Source: an uncultured Caryophanales bacterium
Lineage (GTDB): Bacteria; Bacillota_I; Bacilli_A; RFN20; CAG-449
DNA length: 64,000 nucleotides
Reading direction: 5' to 3'
Assembly: GCA_945873815.1 (NCBI GenBank)
Contig: CAMCEE010000002.1
Location: 39,781 to 103,780 of the forward strand
A program made the translations under genes and the position numbers. Within the stretch, counting starts at the first letter, position 1; each line of letters starts with the position of its first letter. Below, one piece after another: positions 1 to 9,635 of this stretch. Below the pieces are notes generated by a model. It was not told the DNA's origin and did not search any database. It saw only the letters and a list, made by a program, of their open reading frames with translations.

Positions 1-2
1 TA

Positions 3-503
3 AGTAAAAATCTTGTTACAAATCAAATTGGATTATATGTTGGATATGATATCAGTAATATAAGCGAAAAATATAGTGGTGAAGTTAAAAAAGATTATTA
101 TGGTCGAATAGCTCCTAAATCTAGTCACGGCGCGATTAATCTTGGAGATTACACTTCCTCTTCAAAAAAAATGATTTGCGCTTTAGGTGAACTTTTTGAT
201 AACATTGTGAATCGAAAACTACTGATTAGAAGAATAAATGTTTCTGCGAATAATGTTTTGTACGAGAATGAGGCAGAGAAGATTAGAAAAGTTGAACAAT
301 TATCTTTATTTGATTCTTATGAAAGAAAAACTGAAAGTGAAAGAAAGAATAAGGAAGTTGAACAAAGAGAAAAGAAAGCACAAAAAACAATTCTGGAGAT
401 TAAAAAGAAATATGGTAAAAATGCAATTCTAAAGGGAATGAATTATGAAGAAGGTTCAACTGCAAAAGAAAGAAACGAACAAATTGGAGGTCATAAAGCA
501 TGA
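3..503 (+). CDS. Y-family DNA polymerase (UmuC/DinB-like), C-terminal part, truncated by window edge
   Basis: Frame 3 is open from the first base (SKNLVTNQIGLYVGYDIS...); ends with GMNYEEGSTAKERNEQIGGHKA typical of Firmicute UmuC-like polymerases; followed by YolD. The ORF-track start at 171 is internal. Confidence 0.85.
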   Translation, partial: SKNLVTNQIGLYVGYDISNISEKYSGEVKKDYYGRIAPKSSHGAINLGDYTSSSKKMICALGELFDNIVNRKLLIRRINVSANNVLYENEAEKIRKVEQLSLFDSYERKTESERKNKEVEQREKKAQKTILEIKKKYGKNAILKGMNYEEGSTAKERNEQIGGHKA

Positions 504-916
504 ATCCAAAATATGAGAAGATTATAAATATTAAGCATCATTATCCTAAGAATCATAGAATCATGCCGATAGAAAATCGTGCAGCACAATTTGCTCCTTT
601 TGCAGCTTTAACTGGATACGAGGAATCGATTCAAGAAGTCGGTAGAGAAGTAGAGAAAAAAAGAGAGCTTCTTGATAGTGAAAAGGACATAATAAATGAT
701 AAACTTAGGTACATTATCGATAATAAAATACAAGGTGAAGTTAAAGTTATTTATTTTATAAAAGATAACAAAAAAGATGGTGGAAAATACGAAGAAATGA
801 CTTCATCGATAAGAAGGATAGATGAGGAAAATAGAGTTGTTATCTTTAAGAATAAAATGAAGATTTCTATTGATGATATCGTTAAAATCTATGGTGATTT
901 TTTTCCATTTGAATGA
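500..916 (+). CDS. YolD-like family protein
   Basis: PIENRAAQFAPFAALTGYEESIQEVGRE motif; overlaps the polymerase stop codon, classic UmuC-YolD pair. Confidence 0.85.
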   Translation: MNPKYEKIINIKHHYPKNHRIMPIENRAAQFAPFAALTGYEESIQEVGREVEKKRELLDSEKDIINDKLRYIIDNKIQGEVKVIYFIKDNKKDGGKYEEMTSSIRRIDEENRVVIFKNKMKISIDDIVKIYGDFFPFE

Positions 917-920
917 ATAA

Positions 921-944
921 AAAAGCCCAATGTATTGGGCTTTT
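921..944. terminator. Bidirectional intrinsic terminator
   Basis: AAAAGCCCAA-tgta-TTGGGCTTTT between convergent genes. Confidence 0.8.
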
Positions 945-2064
945 ATTGCATGTGTTTGATGAAGCATCTTCTTCTTTTATGTTGGATGCATTCAAAGTTT
1001 TTCCATTGGTTGATTATCGCAGTATTATCTTCTAAATTGAGATTTGTTTCTGCATATTTAATATTGTCATCTTTCAAATATTCTTGGAGTTTTGCAATGA
1101 TTGCAGACGCGATACCTAACATTTGATATTGAGGTAATACACCGATTAATCCTAAATCAAGAATCTCAGGATTATTGACTGCACGTAGTACTTTTATTAT
1201 GCAAGGTAAAGTTAAGTGACCTTGTGATTTTTGAACAGCTTTTGCGATTGATGGGAAGCATAAGCCAAAGCAAACAACTTTATTGTTTTCGTCAAGAATA
1301 ACTGCAACGTAACGAATATCGATAATTAATTTAAAGTTGCTGATAAGCATATCTTTCATTCCTTTAGTAAATGGAACAGTTCCATAGATATTCCTATAAG
1401 TTTCATCGAGTATCTCAAAAAATTGATCACCATATTTATTGATGAAATCATTCGCATTTTTTGATTCTCCAAAATGAAGTTTGCATCTGCGCATCATAAG
1501 ATTTGAGATTCTAGCAAGACGATTATTATCATCAATAGGAGAAAGAAGTTTACGTTCAACCCAGTCGACATCTTTTGTATAGCCGCAATTCTCAATTAGT
1601 TTTTGATAATAGGAATAATTGTATTGTTCTTCGAAAGTAGAAAGTTCTTCAAATCCTTCGATTAATAATCCTTCTCTTTCTAAATCACTATATCCTAAAG
1701 GACCAACTATGGTATCCATTCCTTTTTCTTTTGCCCATTTTTCGACGGCATTAAATAATGCATCTGCGACTTCTTGATCGTCAATTGCATCAAAACGAGT
1801 GAATCTTATGCGTTTACATTTATCTTTTTCATTGCTGACTTTTTGAAGGATTCCTTGTATTCTTCCTACAACCTTATTATCTCGATAAGCAAGATAAAAT
1901 ACATCTTCTGCTTGATCATGATATACGTAAGATTTTTTAAACATTTTCATTTCATCTCCATATAGAGGCGGAACGAAATATGGATTATTTTTATATAGTT
2001 TTAATGGAAAATCAACAAATGCTTTTCTTTCACTTGCTTTTTTTACTTCTCTAATCTCTATCAT
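943..2064 (-). CDS. GNAT-like N-acetyltransferase family protein
   Basis: 373 aa; IREVKKASERKAFVDFPLKLYKNNPYFVPPL N-terminus and a C-terminal acyl-CoA-binding-like segment (GLIGVLPQYQMLGIASAII). Confidence 0.7.
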   Translation of the reverse strand: MIEIREVKKASERKAFVDFPLKLYKNNPYFVPPLYGDEMKMFKKSYVYHDQAEDVFYLAYRDNKVVGRIQGILQKVSNEKDKCKRIRFTRFDAIDDQEVADALFNAVEKWAKEKGMDTIVGPLGYSDLEREGLLIEGFEELSTFEEQYNYSYYQKLIENCGYTKDVDWVERKLLSPIDDNNRLARISNLMMRRCKLHFGESKNANDFINKYGDQFFEILDETYRNIYGTVPFTKGMKDMLISNFKLIIDIRYVAVILDENNKVVCFGLCFPSIAKAVQKSQGHLTLPCIIKVLRAVNNPEILDLGLIGVLPQYQMLGIASAIIAKLQEYLKDDNIKYAETNLNLEDNTAIINQWKNFECIQHKRRRCFIKHMQ

Positions 2065-2083
2065 AATTTAAACGTTTAATATT

Positions 2084-2953
2084 TTATCTATGTTTTGCAT
2101 GGAAGCAAACACCAACACATCCAGGACCACAATGTGCACCTGCAGTAGGGTTTACGTCTACTATCTCACAATCTAATCCTTCACCAAATTCCTTCTTTAA
2201 GGCAGCAATCATTGCTTTGGCACTATTAATACATCCAGTATTTGCAACGTATACTTTATGATTTAAAATATCATCTTCTAATTCACGTACATAACTTAAT
2301 ATTTTATCGATTGCATTTTTAGTACCTCTTGCTTTTGCAATACTTACCATTTGGCCATTTTCGTTCATGTAGATGATTGGTTTAATTCCAATCATATTTC
2401 CAAAGAATCCTGCAAAACCTGATACTCTTCCTGAACGAGCAAAGAATTTTAAATCTTCAGCATAGAAATAAACCGCATATCGATCGACGTTCTTGTGTCC
2501 CCATTCAATCATTTCTTCTGCTGTTTTTCCTTGTTTATATAGTTTTGCAAATTCTTGAATGAGACAATAGGAAATAGTTGTGATTCCTTTCGTATCGAAT
2601 GAATAGAATTTTCTACCAGGGTATTTTTCTAATAATTCGTTAACCGCGAGATTCATGGAATTGAATGTCCCACTCATTGAAAGAGAAAAGTGAATATAGA
2701 ATATATCGTCTCCATTTGCAAAATGAGGCTCGAAATATGCTTTATATTCTTCTTGATTGATTGCACAAGTTTTTGGAAGAACTCCTTCTCTTAATGAATT
2801 ATAGTATTCTTCTGCATTGAAAACTTTAAAATCTTTATATGGGAAAATTGTTTTATCACCGATAATGTATGGCATGCTGATTAATTCAAAACCATTTTCT
2901 TTTGCGAATTCTGGTGTGATATCACAATCTGTATCTACGAAAACTTTTAACAT
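2084..2953 (-). CDS. DegV family (fatty-acid binding) protein
   Basis: VDTDCDITPEFAKENGFELISMPYIIGD, SMSGTF, GRVSG motifs. Confidence 0.9.
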   Translation of the reverse strand: MLKVFVDTDCDITPEFAKENGFELISMPYIIGDKTIFPYKDFKVFNAEEYYNSLREGVLPKTCAINQEEYKAYFEPHFANGDDIFYIHFSLSMSGTFNSMNLAVNELLEKYPGRKFYSFDTKGITTISYCLIQEFAKLYKQGKTAEEMIEWGHKNVDRYAVYFYAEDLKFFARSGRVSGFAGFFGNMIGIKPIIYMNENGQMVSIAKARGTKNAIDKILSYVRELEDDILNHKVYVANTGCINSAKAMIAALKKEFGEGLDCEIVDVNPTAGAHCGPGCVGVCFHAKHR

Positions 2954-3115
2954 AAAAAACTCCTTAAATCATAATTAGATACACGATTAATGCATCTATA
3001 TTACATGCTAAAGTTTATCACAAAATCCTCGTCAATACAATACATTAGAAGTATGTAAAAAATGTAATTACACAACTATTTTTTTCTGTGATAGGGGAAC
3101 ATCTTTCTTATAAAT

Positions 3116-3155
3116 GATATTTCAAATCAACTATAACGATATTTCAAATCAACTA
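3116..3155. repeat. Two 18-bp direct repeats GATATTTCAAATCAACTA with 22-bp period
   Basis: Exact copies at 3116-3133 and 3138-3155 upstream of plsX. Confidence 0.9.
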
Positions 3156-3193
3156 ATTTATTCATTTATTTTTTTAATCTAGAAATGGAAAAA

Positions 3194-3222
3194 TTGATAT
3201 CTTCTATTATTAATGTTAAAAT
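3194..3222 (+). promoter_or_regulatory. Sigma-A type promoter of plsX
   Basis: TTGATA (3194-3199), 17 nt, TAAAAT (3217-3222); RBS agaaagaagg precedes ATG 3243. Confidence 0.65.
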
Positions 3223-3242
3223 CTAAGAATAGAAAGAAGGAT

Positions 3243-4259
3243 ATGAATATGATAAAAATTGTTGTGGATGCTTTCGGTGGAGATAAAAGCCCTTATGTCA
3301 ATGTTGAAGGAGCAATTAAAGCATTAAACGAAATCGCTGATTTAGAGATTATTTTCACAGGAGATTCAACTATCTTAAATGAAGAATTAAAAAAGTACAA
3401 ATACGACGAAAGAAGAGTTTCTATTGTTCATGCACCAGATATAATAACATGCGACGAAATTCCAACAATCGCTTTAAAAACGAAAAAGGAAAGTTCTTTA
3501 GTTAAAGCATATGATTTAGTAAAGAATAATGAAGATATTGGTGGATTAGTTTCAACTGGATCAACTGGTGCAATATTAACAGGGTCTGTATTAAAAACAA
3601 GAAGACTTCCAGGAGTTATAAGACCTGCATTTTGTCCAATTCTTCCAACGATGAATCATAGTGTAGTAGGAGTTTGTGATAGTGGTGCGAACGCTTCTTG
3701 TACTGTAGATAATCTTGTGCAATTTGCTTTAATGGGTAGCTTATATATGGAAAAAGCATATGGAAAGAAGAACCCTCGAGTTGCATTGCTTAATATCGGA
3801 ACAGAAGAAGAAAAAGGCGATGAATTAAGAAAAGAAACGTATCAAAGATTAAAGAATATGAAGGAAATAAATTTCGTTGGAAATATGGAAAGTAGAGATT
3901 TACTTTCTGGTAAATATGATTTAGTAGTTTGCGATGGTTTTGCAGGTAATGTTTTGATTAAATCAACAGAAGGAACGGCATTAGAATTATTAAAATTATT
4001 AAAGAAATCCTTTATGAAGGGAATTAAGAATAAATTAGGAGCATTACTTTTAAAAAAGGAAATTTATTCTATAAAAGATTTTATGGATTATAACAATTAC
4101 GGTGGTGGAGTGATGCTTGGAGTTAATAAAACAATCATAAAAGGACATGGCAGTTCAAAAACAAATGCAATCTATAATTGTGTAAAACAAGCTTATACAT
4201 TGGAAAAGAATAAACTCATTTCTGCAATTGGAGAAGCAATTAAACCTAAAGAAGACTAA
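3243..4259 (+). CDS. plsX: Phosphate acyltransferase PlsX
   Basis: IKIVVDAFGGDKSPYVNVEGAI..., GLVSTGSTGAIL, NIGTEEEKG. The ORF-track start 3213 overlaps the promoter; start at 3243 (or 3249) is preferred. Confidence 0.93.
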   Translation: MNMIKIVVDAFGGDKSPYVNVEGAIKALNEIADLEIIFTGDSTILNEELKKYKYDERRVSIVHAPDIITCDEIPTIALKTKKESSLVKAYDLVKNNEDIGGLVSTGSTGAILTGSVLKTRRLPGVIRPAFCPILPTMNHSVVGVCDSGANASCTVDNLVQFALMGSLYMEKAYGKKNPRVALLNIGTEEEKGDELRKETYQRLKNMKEINFVGNMESRDLLSGKYDLVVCDGFAGNVLIKSTEGTALELLKLLKKSFMKGIKNKLGALLLKKEIYSIKDFMDYNNYGGGVMLGVNKTIIKGHGSSKTNAIYNCVKQAYTLEKNKLISAIGEAIKPKED

Positions 4260-5048
4260 TTAGTGTCTTCTTTTTATTAGGAGAGAAATAATAATATTTA
4301 ATAATAAAGTAATAATCGATAGGATGATGATTCCAAGCATTACTAGATCTAATTTGAATGTTTGACCTCCATACATTAATAGATATCCTATACCTTTTCT
4401 TGAAACGAGAAATTCTCCAACAATTACTCCAACCCAAGATAATCCAATATTGACTTTTAGTTGGGATAGTAAACCCTCAAATGAAGAAGGAAAAACTACT
4501 TTTAGTAATAATTGAAGGCGATTAGCGTTTAATACTTTCATCATTTTGATAAGGTTTTTATCAACATTATTGAAATAAGATAAACAGGATAATACAGTTA
4601 TAATGATAGAAAATGATATCGCGATACTTATTATTCCTTTTTCGTTTGTTCCAAAATAGATAATTAATATTGGTCCTAATGCGGTTTTTGGAATTGCATT
4701 AAGCGTGATTAAATAAGGATCTAGAATATCGTTCACTCGAGGAAATAAATATAATATTGATGCGATTATTATTCCACTTATTGAAGAAAGAACAAGAGCA
4801 AAAATCATCTCTTTTGTAGTCACAAGAATATGAGGAAATAATTCACCTGATTTTATCATTTCTATTAGTAACTCAGTTATTCTTAATGGGGATGAAACAA
4901 GAAACGGATTAAGCAAGTTTACTCTAGTAAGAATTTCCCAGAGAAATATAAAAGATATCAATATGAATATTTGAAGAAATAGAGTAATCATTTTCTTTCT
5001 CTTTGTTTTTCTTAAATATTCTTTGTACGACTTAATCATTCTTTTCAC
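4260..5048 (-). CDS. ABC transporter permease, nitrate/taurine/thiamine-precursor (SsuC/ThiX-like) family
   Basis: LNAIPKTALGPILIIYFGTNEKGII and GLSWVGVIVGEFL motifs. Confidence 0.85.
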   Translation of the reverse strand: MKRMIKSYKEYLRKTKRKKMITLFLQIFILISFIFLWEILTRVNLLNPFLVSSPLRITELLIEMIKSGELFPHILVTTKEMIFALVLSSISGIIIASILYLFPRVNDILDPYLITLNAIPKTALGPILIIYFGTNEKGIISIAISFSIIITVLSCLSYFNNVDKNLIKMMKVLNANRLQLLLKVVFPSSFEGLLSQLKVNIGLSWVGVIVGEFLVSRKGIGYLLMYGGQTFKLDLVMLGIIILSIITLLLNIIISLLIKRRH

Positions 5049-5104
5049 CTTAATATATGATATGTTTTTTTATAGATATATCTTGATAAATGTGTATTCA
5101 CCTA

Positions 5105-5836
5105 TTATTCATCAAGATTTGAAAATACTTCGTTAAAAAGAAGCGTAAAATCTTTGTGTTTTCTTCTTTCACTAGGCGATAGATTAACAAAAGGAATATT
5201 TATTATTTTAACGATTGAACAAGGTCTTTTTGATAGAATGATAATTCGATTTGATAAGGCGATTGCTTCAGATATATCATGCGTTACGATAAGTGATGAA
5301 ATCTTTTCGTTTTTAATTATTTTAAATACATCTTCTTGAACAAATAATTTTGTTTGTGCGTCAAGCGCAGAAAACGGTTCATCGAGTAAAAGAAGATTTG
5401 GCCTTAATACAAGAGTTCTTATTAAACTAACTCTTTGTTTCATTCCACCCGATAAATCGTTTGGATAATGCTTTTTAAATGATGATAATCCATATTTATC
5501 AATCAATTCTATCGCATATTTAATGTTATCTTTAGTTTTGATTTTTTTAATTTCTAAAGGAAAAATGACATTGTCTAGTACATTTCTCCAAGGTAATAAT
5601 GCATCTTTTTGAAACATATATCCTAATTTAGCATTAGATATGATTTCTCCTTCATTTTGTTCTTCAAGTGAAGAAATGATATTTAATATTGTAGATTTAC
5701 CACATCCTGAAGGTCCAATTATAGAAACTATCTCATTTTCATCAATTGAAAAAGAAACATTAGAGATTACATTTGTTTCTCCATTCATAGAATAAAAAGT
5801 CTTACTTATTCTATTTAATTTAACTAATTCACTCAT
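5105..5836 (-). CDS. ABC transporter ATP-binding protein (SsuB/ThiZ-like)
   Basis: Walker A GPSGCGKS, LSGGMKQR signature, LLLLDEPFSALD. Confidence 0.9.
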   Translation of the reverse strand: MSELVKLNRISKTFYSMNGETNVISNVSFSIDENEIVSIIGPSGCGKSTILNIISSLEEQNEGEIISNAKLGYMFQKDALLPWRNVLDNVIFPLEIKKIKTKDNIKYAIELIDKYGLSSFKKHYPNDLSGGMKQRVSLIRTLVLRPNLLLLDEPFSALDAQTKLFVQEDVFKIIKNEKISSLIVTHDISEAIALSNRIIILSKRPCSIVKIINIPFVNLSPSERRKHKDFTLLFNEVFSNLDE

Positions 5837-5985
5837 ATTCTCACCATGATATCTTATGAATAAATTAAAATATCGTTTCTTTTATTGCATATAATATTAT
5901 TATTTTCTTATTCTTCTTTTAAATAATATAATAAAAATGTAAAATGGAGAGAAAGAAAGAATCAAGATTTGATTAGGGTAAATAT

Positions 5986-6654
5986 ATGAAAGTAAATGAT
6001 AACATCTTAAATTTTTACGATTTATATTCTAATGATGATAACATTGTTTATCGCGCAGTATTAAAAAAGAAAGATTGGTTGTTTAGACGTTTATTTATCC
6101 CATGCAATTTTCATTCTTTGAAGATAGATAATGTTATCACTTATCCAGATCTATTCGGACTTATGGACCAAAGCTTTGTTTTTCAAAAACTAGTTTTGGA
6201 TGAATCAAAGTTTGAAGGGAATGAAAGAAAGATTAAAAGAATTGTAAACGAATTTAATAAACGTTTTAAGATAAGATATGCTTATGAACGAATCGTACCA
6301 ATGGATGATTCTTCAACATTTTGGATTGAGATGGATTTTACTAAATTAGATAAAAAGACTTATAATGATTTGGTTTGTAATTTTTACCCTTGTATTCCAA
6401 ATATTGATGAAATGGATTTATTTTATGATGAAACTAAAGATATTGATTTATTGAAGTATCCAATGATTGGAGAAAACGGTAAATGGGTCTTTATTATTGA
6501 TCATCAATTAATGGTTAATGATCGTGTATACATGCAAAATTGTTTTAAAAAAATATGGTATAATTCTCATCTTCTAGAGAATGAACAAATAGAGGCGATT
6601 AAAGAAATTGCAGAAGCAAATCTAGTGGAAGCGGGTGATTATTATGATAAATAA
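5986..6654 (+). CDS. Hypothetical protein paired with DUF5677-like gene
   Basis: 222-aa ORF, end overlaps the next gene; no family recognised. Confidence 0.6.
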   Translation: MKVNDNILNFYDLYSNDDNIVYRAVLKKKDWLFRRLFIPCNFHSLKIDNVITYPDLFGLMDQSFVFQKLVLDESKFEGNERKIKRIVNEFNKRFKIRYAYERIVPMDDSSTFWIEMDFTKLDKKTYNDLVCNFYPCIPNIDEMDLFYDETKDIDLLKYPMIGENGKWVFIIDHQLMVNDRVYMQNCFKKIWYNSHLLENEQIEAIKEIAEANLVEAGDYYDK

Positions 6655-7750
6655 AGAACTATACCATCAATTGTATATTACAAGAAAGTATCCTCCTGAA
6701 TTTGAGGAATATCTTTTTCATGTATTATTGAAAGTTAATGAAATAGTTTCCGAGAGATTAAATAAATCAAATGGAATCTTTTCTTGCAATGTTGATCCTG
6801 TTGTTTCACTTCGTTATGTAGTTGAAGAGCATATATACAATATGAGTTTAATTGAAAAAGTATACGTTGATAAATTCTTAAAAACAAAAGAATACTATGA
6901 TCATTTAGTTAGAGTAGTATCTGATAAAGTCTTTTTCAACGAATATCTTGAATATCATGCTGTATCGTATATATCAAAATATAATCCTTTAATTTCTACA
7001 TTAGAATTGTTTTTGAATTACATTATTAATAAATATGAGCAATTGCCAAGTAATTCTTCAATAGAACCAAAGATAAAATTAGATATATTGAAGAAAGGAT
7101 TCTTCATGATTAAATCTGTTTTGAATTTATTATGTGATGGATATGAAACAGAGGCTTTTTCTACATGGAGAACGATTCATGAGGTAGAATGTGTTGCGAA
7201 GATTTTAGATGAAAAGCCATATCTTACGGAATCATATTATCTCCATATGCATTATAATTCGATTTATCGTGGTGGAGAAAAAGATAAGGAAAAAGTTGAT
7301 GCGTTCTATGAAGAAGTTAAAGGTAAATTGAAAAAATGGGATTTAAAATCAAAAGATTTTAAGAAATTTTTAGAATATGGTTGGTTATTAGATATTAAGA
7401 ACTGGAAAGAAGAATATCCAGAATTGAAACTTAATTTCCGTAAAGGCTTAGAATATGTTGCAGGGTTAGGTGCATATTCTAATCTATATGAGTCGAGTAG
7501 TGAAATAGCTCATGGATCTCCTTTATTAATATATTCAAGCAAGCCATATTATTTGAATATAACAATCATGTGTTTATATGAAACGTTCATTAGAATGGAA
7601 TCGATGTTCGCAAGAGAAGTGGAAAAAGTAAAAGATATCGATTCAACTGCTTATTTTGGAATGAGAAATATCTATATTCCTGAAGTTAGAAAGAATATCT
7701 TAAAACTTAGGTTATTGTTAGATTATCATAATTCTAGCGATGATGAATAA
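6644..7750 (+). CDS. DUF5677-like domain protein
   Basis: KSVLNLLCDGYETEAFSTWRTIHEVECVAKIL ... SSEIAHGSP pattern; ATG 6644 (GTG 6635 alternative). Confidence 0.65.
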   Translation: MINKELYHQLYITRKYPPEFEEYLFHVLLKVNEIVSERLNKSNGIFSCNVDPVVSLRYVVEEHIYNMSLIEKVYVDKFLKTKEYYDHLVRVVSDKVFFNEYLEYHAVSYISKYNPLISTLELFLNYIINKYEQLPSNSSIEPKIKLDILKKGFFMIKSVLNLLCDGYETEAFSTWRTIHEVECVAKILDEKPYLTESYYLHMHYNSIYRGGEKDKEKVDAFYEEVKGKLKKWDLKSKDFKKFLEYGWLLDIKNWKEEYPELKLNFRKGLEYVAGLGAYSNLYESSSEIAHGSPLLIYSSKPYYLNITIMCLYETFIRMESMFAREVEKVKDIDSTAYFGMRNIYIPEVRKNILKLRLLLDYHNSSDDE

Positions 7751-7756
7751 TAAAAA

Positions 7757-7806
7757 AAGAACTCGATAGGAGACCTAATATATTGTCCCTATTGAGTTCT
7801 GTTTTT
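7757..7806. terminator. Bidirectional intrinsic terminator
   Basis: AGAACTCgATAGG ... CCTATtGAGTTCT followed by GTTTTTT; A-tract on the other side. Confidence 0.8.
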
Positions 7807-7813
7807 TATATGG

Positions 7814-9340
7814 TTATAGAGTTACTGGAACGAGGAAGTAAACAAGGAATAAAGCGCATACGACAATTGATACGATGGAAACGCTGTATTTTGGAAGAGT
7901 TACTTTACCTTTCTTTTTGTCTATTGCATATTTAACTAAATCAACAACATAAACAAGTGAAGAGATGATGACGTATGAGATCATTCCAATTCCAATTCCT
8001 TTTGTAATCGAATACGATAATACCATCATAATGATTGTTAAGAATGCTGGAACTGCGTTAGTAATCTCTTTAAAATCTATATCTTTGACATTTGACATCA
8101 TTAGTACACCGACATACATCAATGCTCCTGCAGCTGCAGCACTTGGAATAAATGCAAATAATGGTAATAAGAAGATTGATAGGAAGAATAATAATGCAGT
8201 TACTAATGATGTGAAACCAGTTTTACCTCCTGCTGCAACTCCTGCGCCGGATTCTACAAATGTTGTAACAGTTGAAGTACCTACTGCAGCACCTAAAACA
8301 GTTGCGATTGAATCAGCATACATGATTTTGTTGTAGTTTATTGGTTTACCATTTTCATCGATTAATCCAGCGTTAGTTGCACATCCAACTACCGTTCCCA
8401 TAGTATCGAACATATCGATCATAGAAAATGTGATGACAAGCATAACGCATGTTGCTAGAGAACCTTCTGGAAATGAGAAGCCTTCAGTAAAACAAGAGAA
8501 GAACACACCCTTACTTGGATCCATTGAGAAAAAATTTGAAAAATTCTCCCAGAATTTCCATGTGACTCCAGGAACGTTTTCAATAAGGCAATCAACTGAA
8601 GTAACTCCAAGAGGAAGAGCAAGCAATGTGCCTGCGAAAATACCGATGATGACAGCTCCTTTAACTTTATAATGTGATAATACAGCAATAACGATGAATG
8701 AGAATAAACCAACAATTGCAGTTCTACCAGGGCCCCCAAGCGCCCAGTTTGCACTGCTAGTTAAATCGACAAAACCTGAGATGACGTATGGGTCACTTAC
8801 AATGATTTTTGAGTTTTGGAAACCAATGTAAGCGATAAATAAACCAATACCTACTGTGATTGCCTTTCTTACTGAAGATGGAATACCTTCAAAGATTTTT
8901 TCTCTTAACGAAATAAGCTTTCCTGTTTCTTTATTTTTTCCACAAGGAATAATTGTTAATAGAAAGAAAATAATACCGCTTATGAGAACTAATAATAGAG
9001 CGTTTCCTAATGTGAAACTAAATCCTAAAGCACCTCCAACGATTGTTCCAACTGTTGAATTTAGTCCCATTCCAGAAGCTTGTGCAAATGGCATTTTTGC
9101 TAAGAGGGACATTAATAATGTTCCTATTATTGCTCCAAGTGCAGTGGCAATAAATAATGAGGACCATCTAGGGTCAGCTGTGCCACCCCATAGAATTGAG
9201 TTTGGGTTGACAATTAAAATGTAAGACATTGCTAAGAAGGTAGCGATACCTGCGATGATTTCTTCTTTGAATGATGAATGATGTTTGCTAATTCCAAAGA
9301 AACCATCTGCTTTCTCTTTTAGAGACATTTTACTATTCAT
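7814..9340 (-). CDS. NCS2 family purine (guanine/hypoxanthine-type) permease
   Basis: AIATFLAMSYILIVNP, GMGLNSTVGTIVGG, GCATNAGLI; RBS AGAAAGGA before ATG 9340. The track start at 9433 lies inside the riboswitch. Confidence 0.92.
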   Translation of the reverse strand: MNSKMSLKEKADGFFGISKHHSSFKEEIIAGIATFLAMSYILIVNPNSILWGGTADPRWSSLFIATALGAIIGTLLMSLLAKMPFAQASGMGLNSTVGTIVGGALGFSFTLGNALLLVLISGIIFFLLTIIPCGKNKETGKLISLREKIFEGIPSSVRKAITVGIGLFIAYIGFQNSKIIVSDPYVISGFVDLTSSANWALGGPGRTAIVGLFSFIVIAVLSHYKVKGAVIIGIFAGTLLALPLGVTSVDCLIENVPGVTWKFWENFSNFFSMDPSKGVFFSCFTEGFSFPEGSLATCVMLVITFSMIDMFDTMGTVVGCATNAGLIDENGKPINYNKIMYADSIATVLGAAVGTSTVTTFVESGAGVAAGGKTGFTSLVTALLFFLSIFLLPLFAFIPSAAAAGALMYVGVLMMSNVKDIDFKEITNAVPAFLTIIMMVLSYSITKGIGIGMISYVIISSLVYVVDLVKYAIDKKKGKVTLPKYSVSIVSIVVCALFLVYFLVPVTL

Positions 9341-9374
9341 TTTTGAATCCTTTCTGCTTTTGAAAAAATAAAAT

Positions 9375-9390
9375 CCGTCAAGTATGACGG
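9375..9390 (-). terminator. Riboswitch-controlled intrinsic terminator
   Basis: Minus strand CCGTCA-TACT-TGACGG followed by ATTTTATTTTTT. Confidence 0.85.
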
Positions 9391-9428
9391 AATGCAAAAA
9401 AAGAATTAAAAAATTCGTAATATGATCC

Positions 9429-9490
9429 GTCATAGTCCTAGTTTACGGCTAAGGGTAGAGACTGCTTTCCATATCAAAGCATTATATGAC
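9429..9490 (-). ncRNA. Purine riboswitch aptamer, guanine-type (C74)
   Basis: Minus strand GTCATATAATGCTTTGATATGGAAAGCAGTCTCTACCCTTAGCCGTAAACTAGGACTATGAC: P1 GTCATA/TATGAC, P2 GCTTT/AAAGC, CCGTAAA loop, specificity base C in GGACTATG. Confidence 0.95.
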
Positions 9491-9590
9491 TATTTAGTTT
9501 TTCAACGCACTTTCATCTTAACAAAATGGTAGATCACCTTCAATAAAACAAGAGAAAAAAAGAATGTTTTGTCTATAAAAATGCTTACAT

Positions 9591-9618
9591 AAAAAATGAG
9601 ATAGAATTTTCTATCTCA
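9591..9618 (-). terminator. Intrinsic terminator of nucleoside kinase gene
   Basis: Minus strand TGAGATAG-aaaatt-CTATCTCA-TTTTTT. Confidence 0.75.
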
Positions 9619-9635
9619 CATTTATGATTCTCTTA

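Noticed and set aside
3213-3242. Upstream start of the plsX ORF
   Set aside because: Overlaps the probable -10 element; ATG 3243 has the RBS and fits the family N-terminus.
7965-8336. 123-aa and neighbouring plus-strand ORFs antisense to the NCS2 permease
   Set aside because: Antisense artefacts; the permease frame has clear family motifs.
9341-9433. N-terminal extension of the NCS2 permease ORF in the track
   Set aside because: Overlaps the riboswitch terminator and P1; a good RBS precedes ATG 9340.
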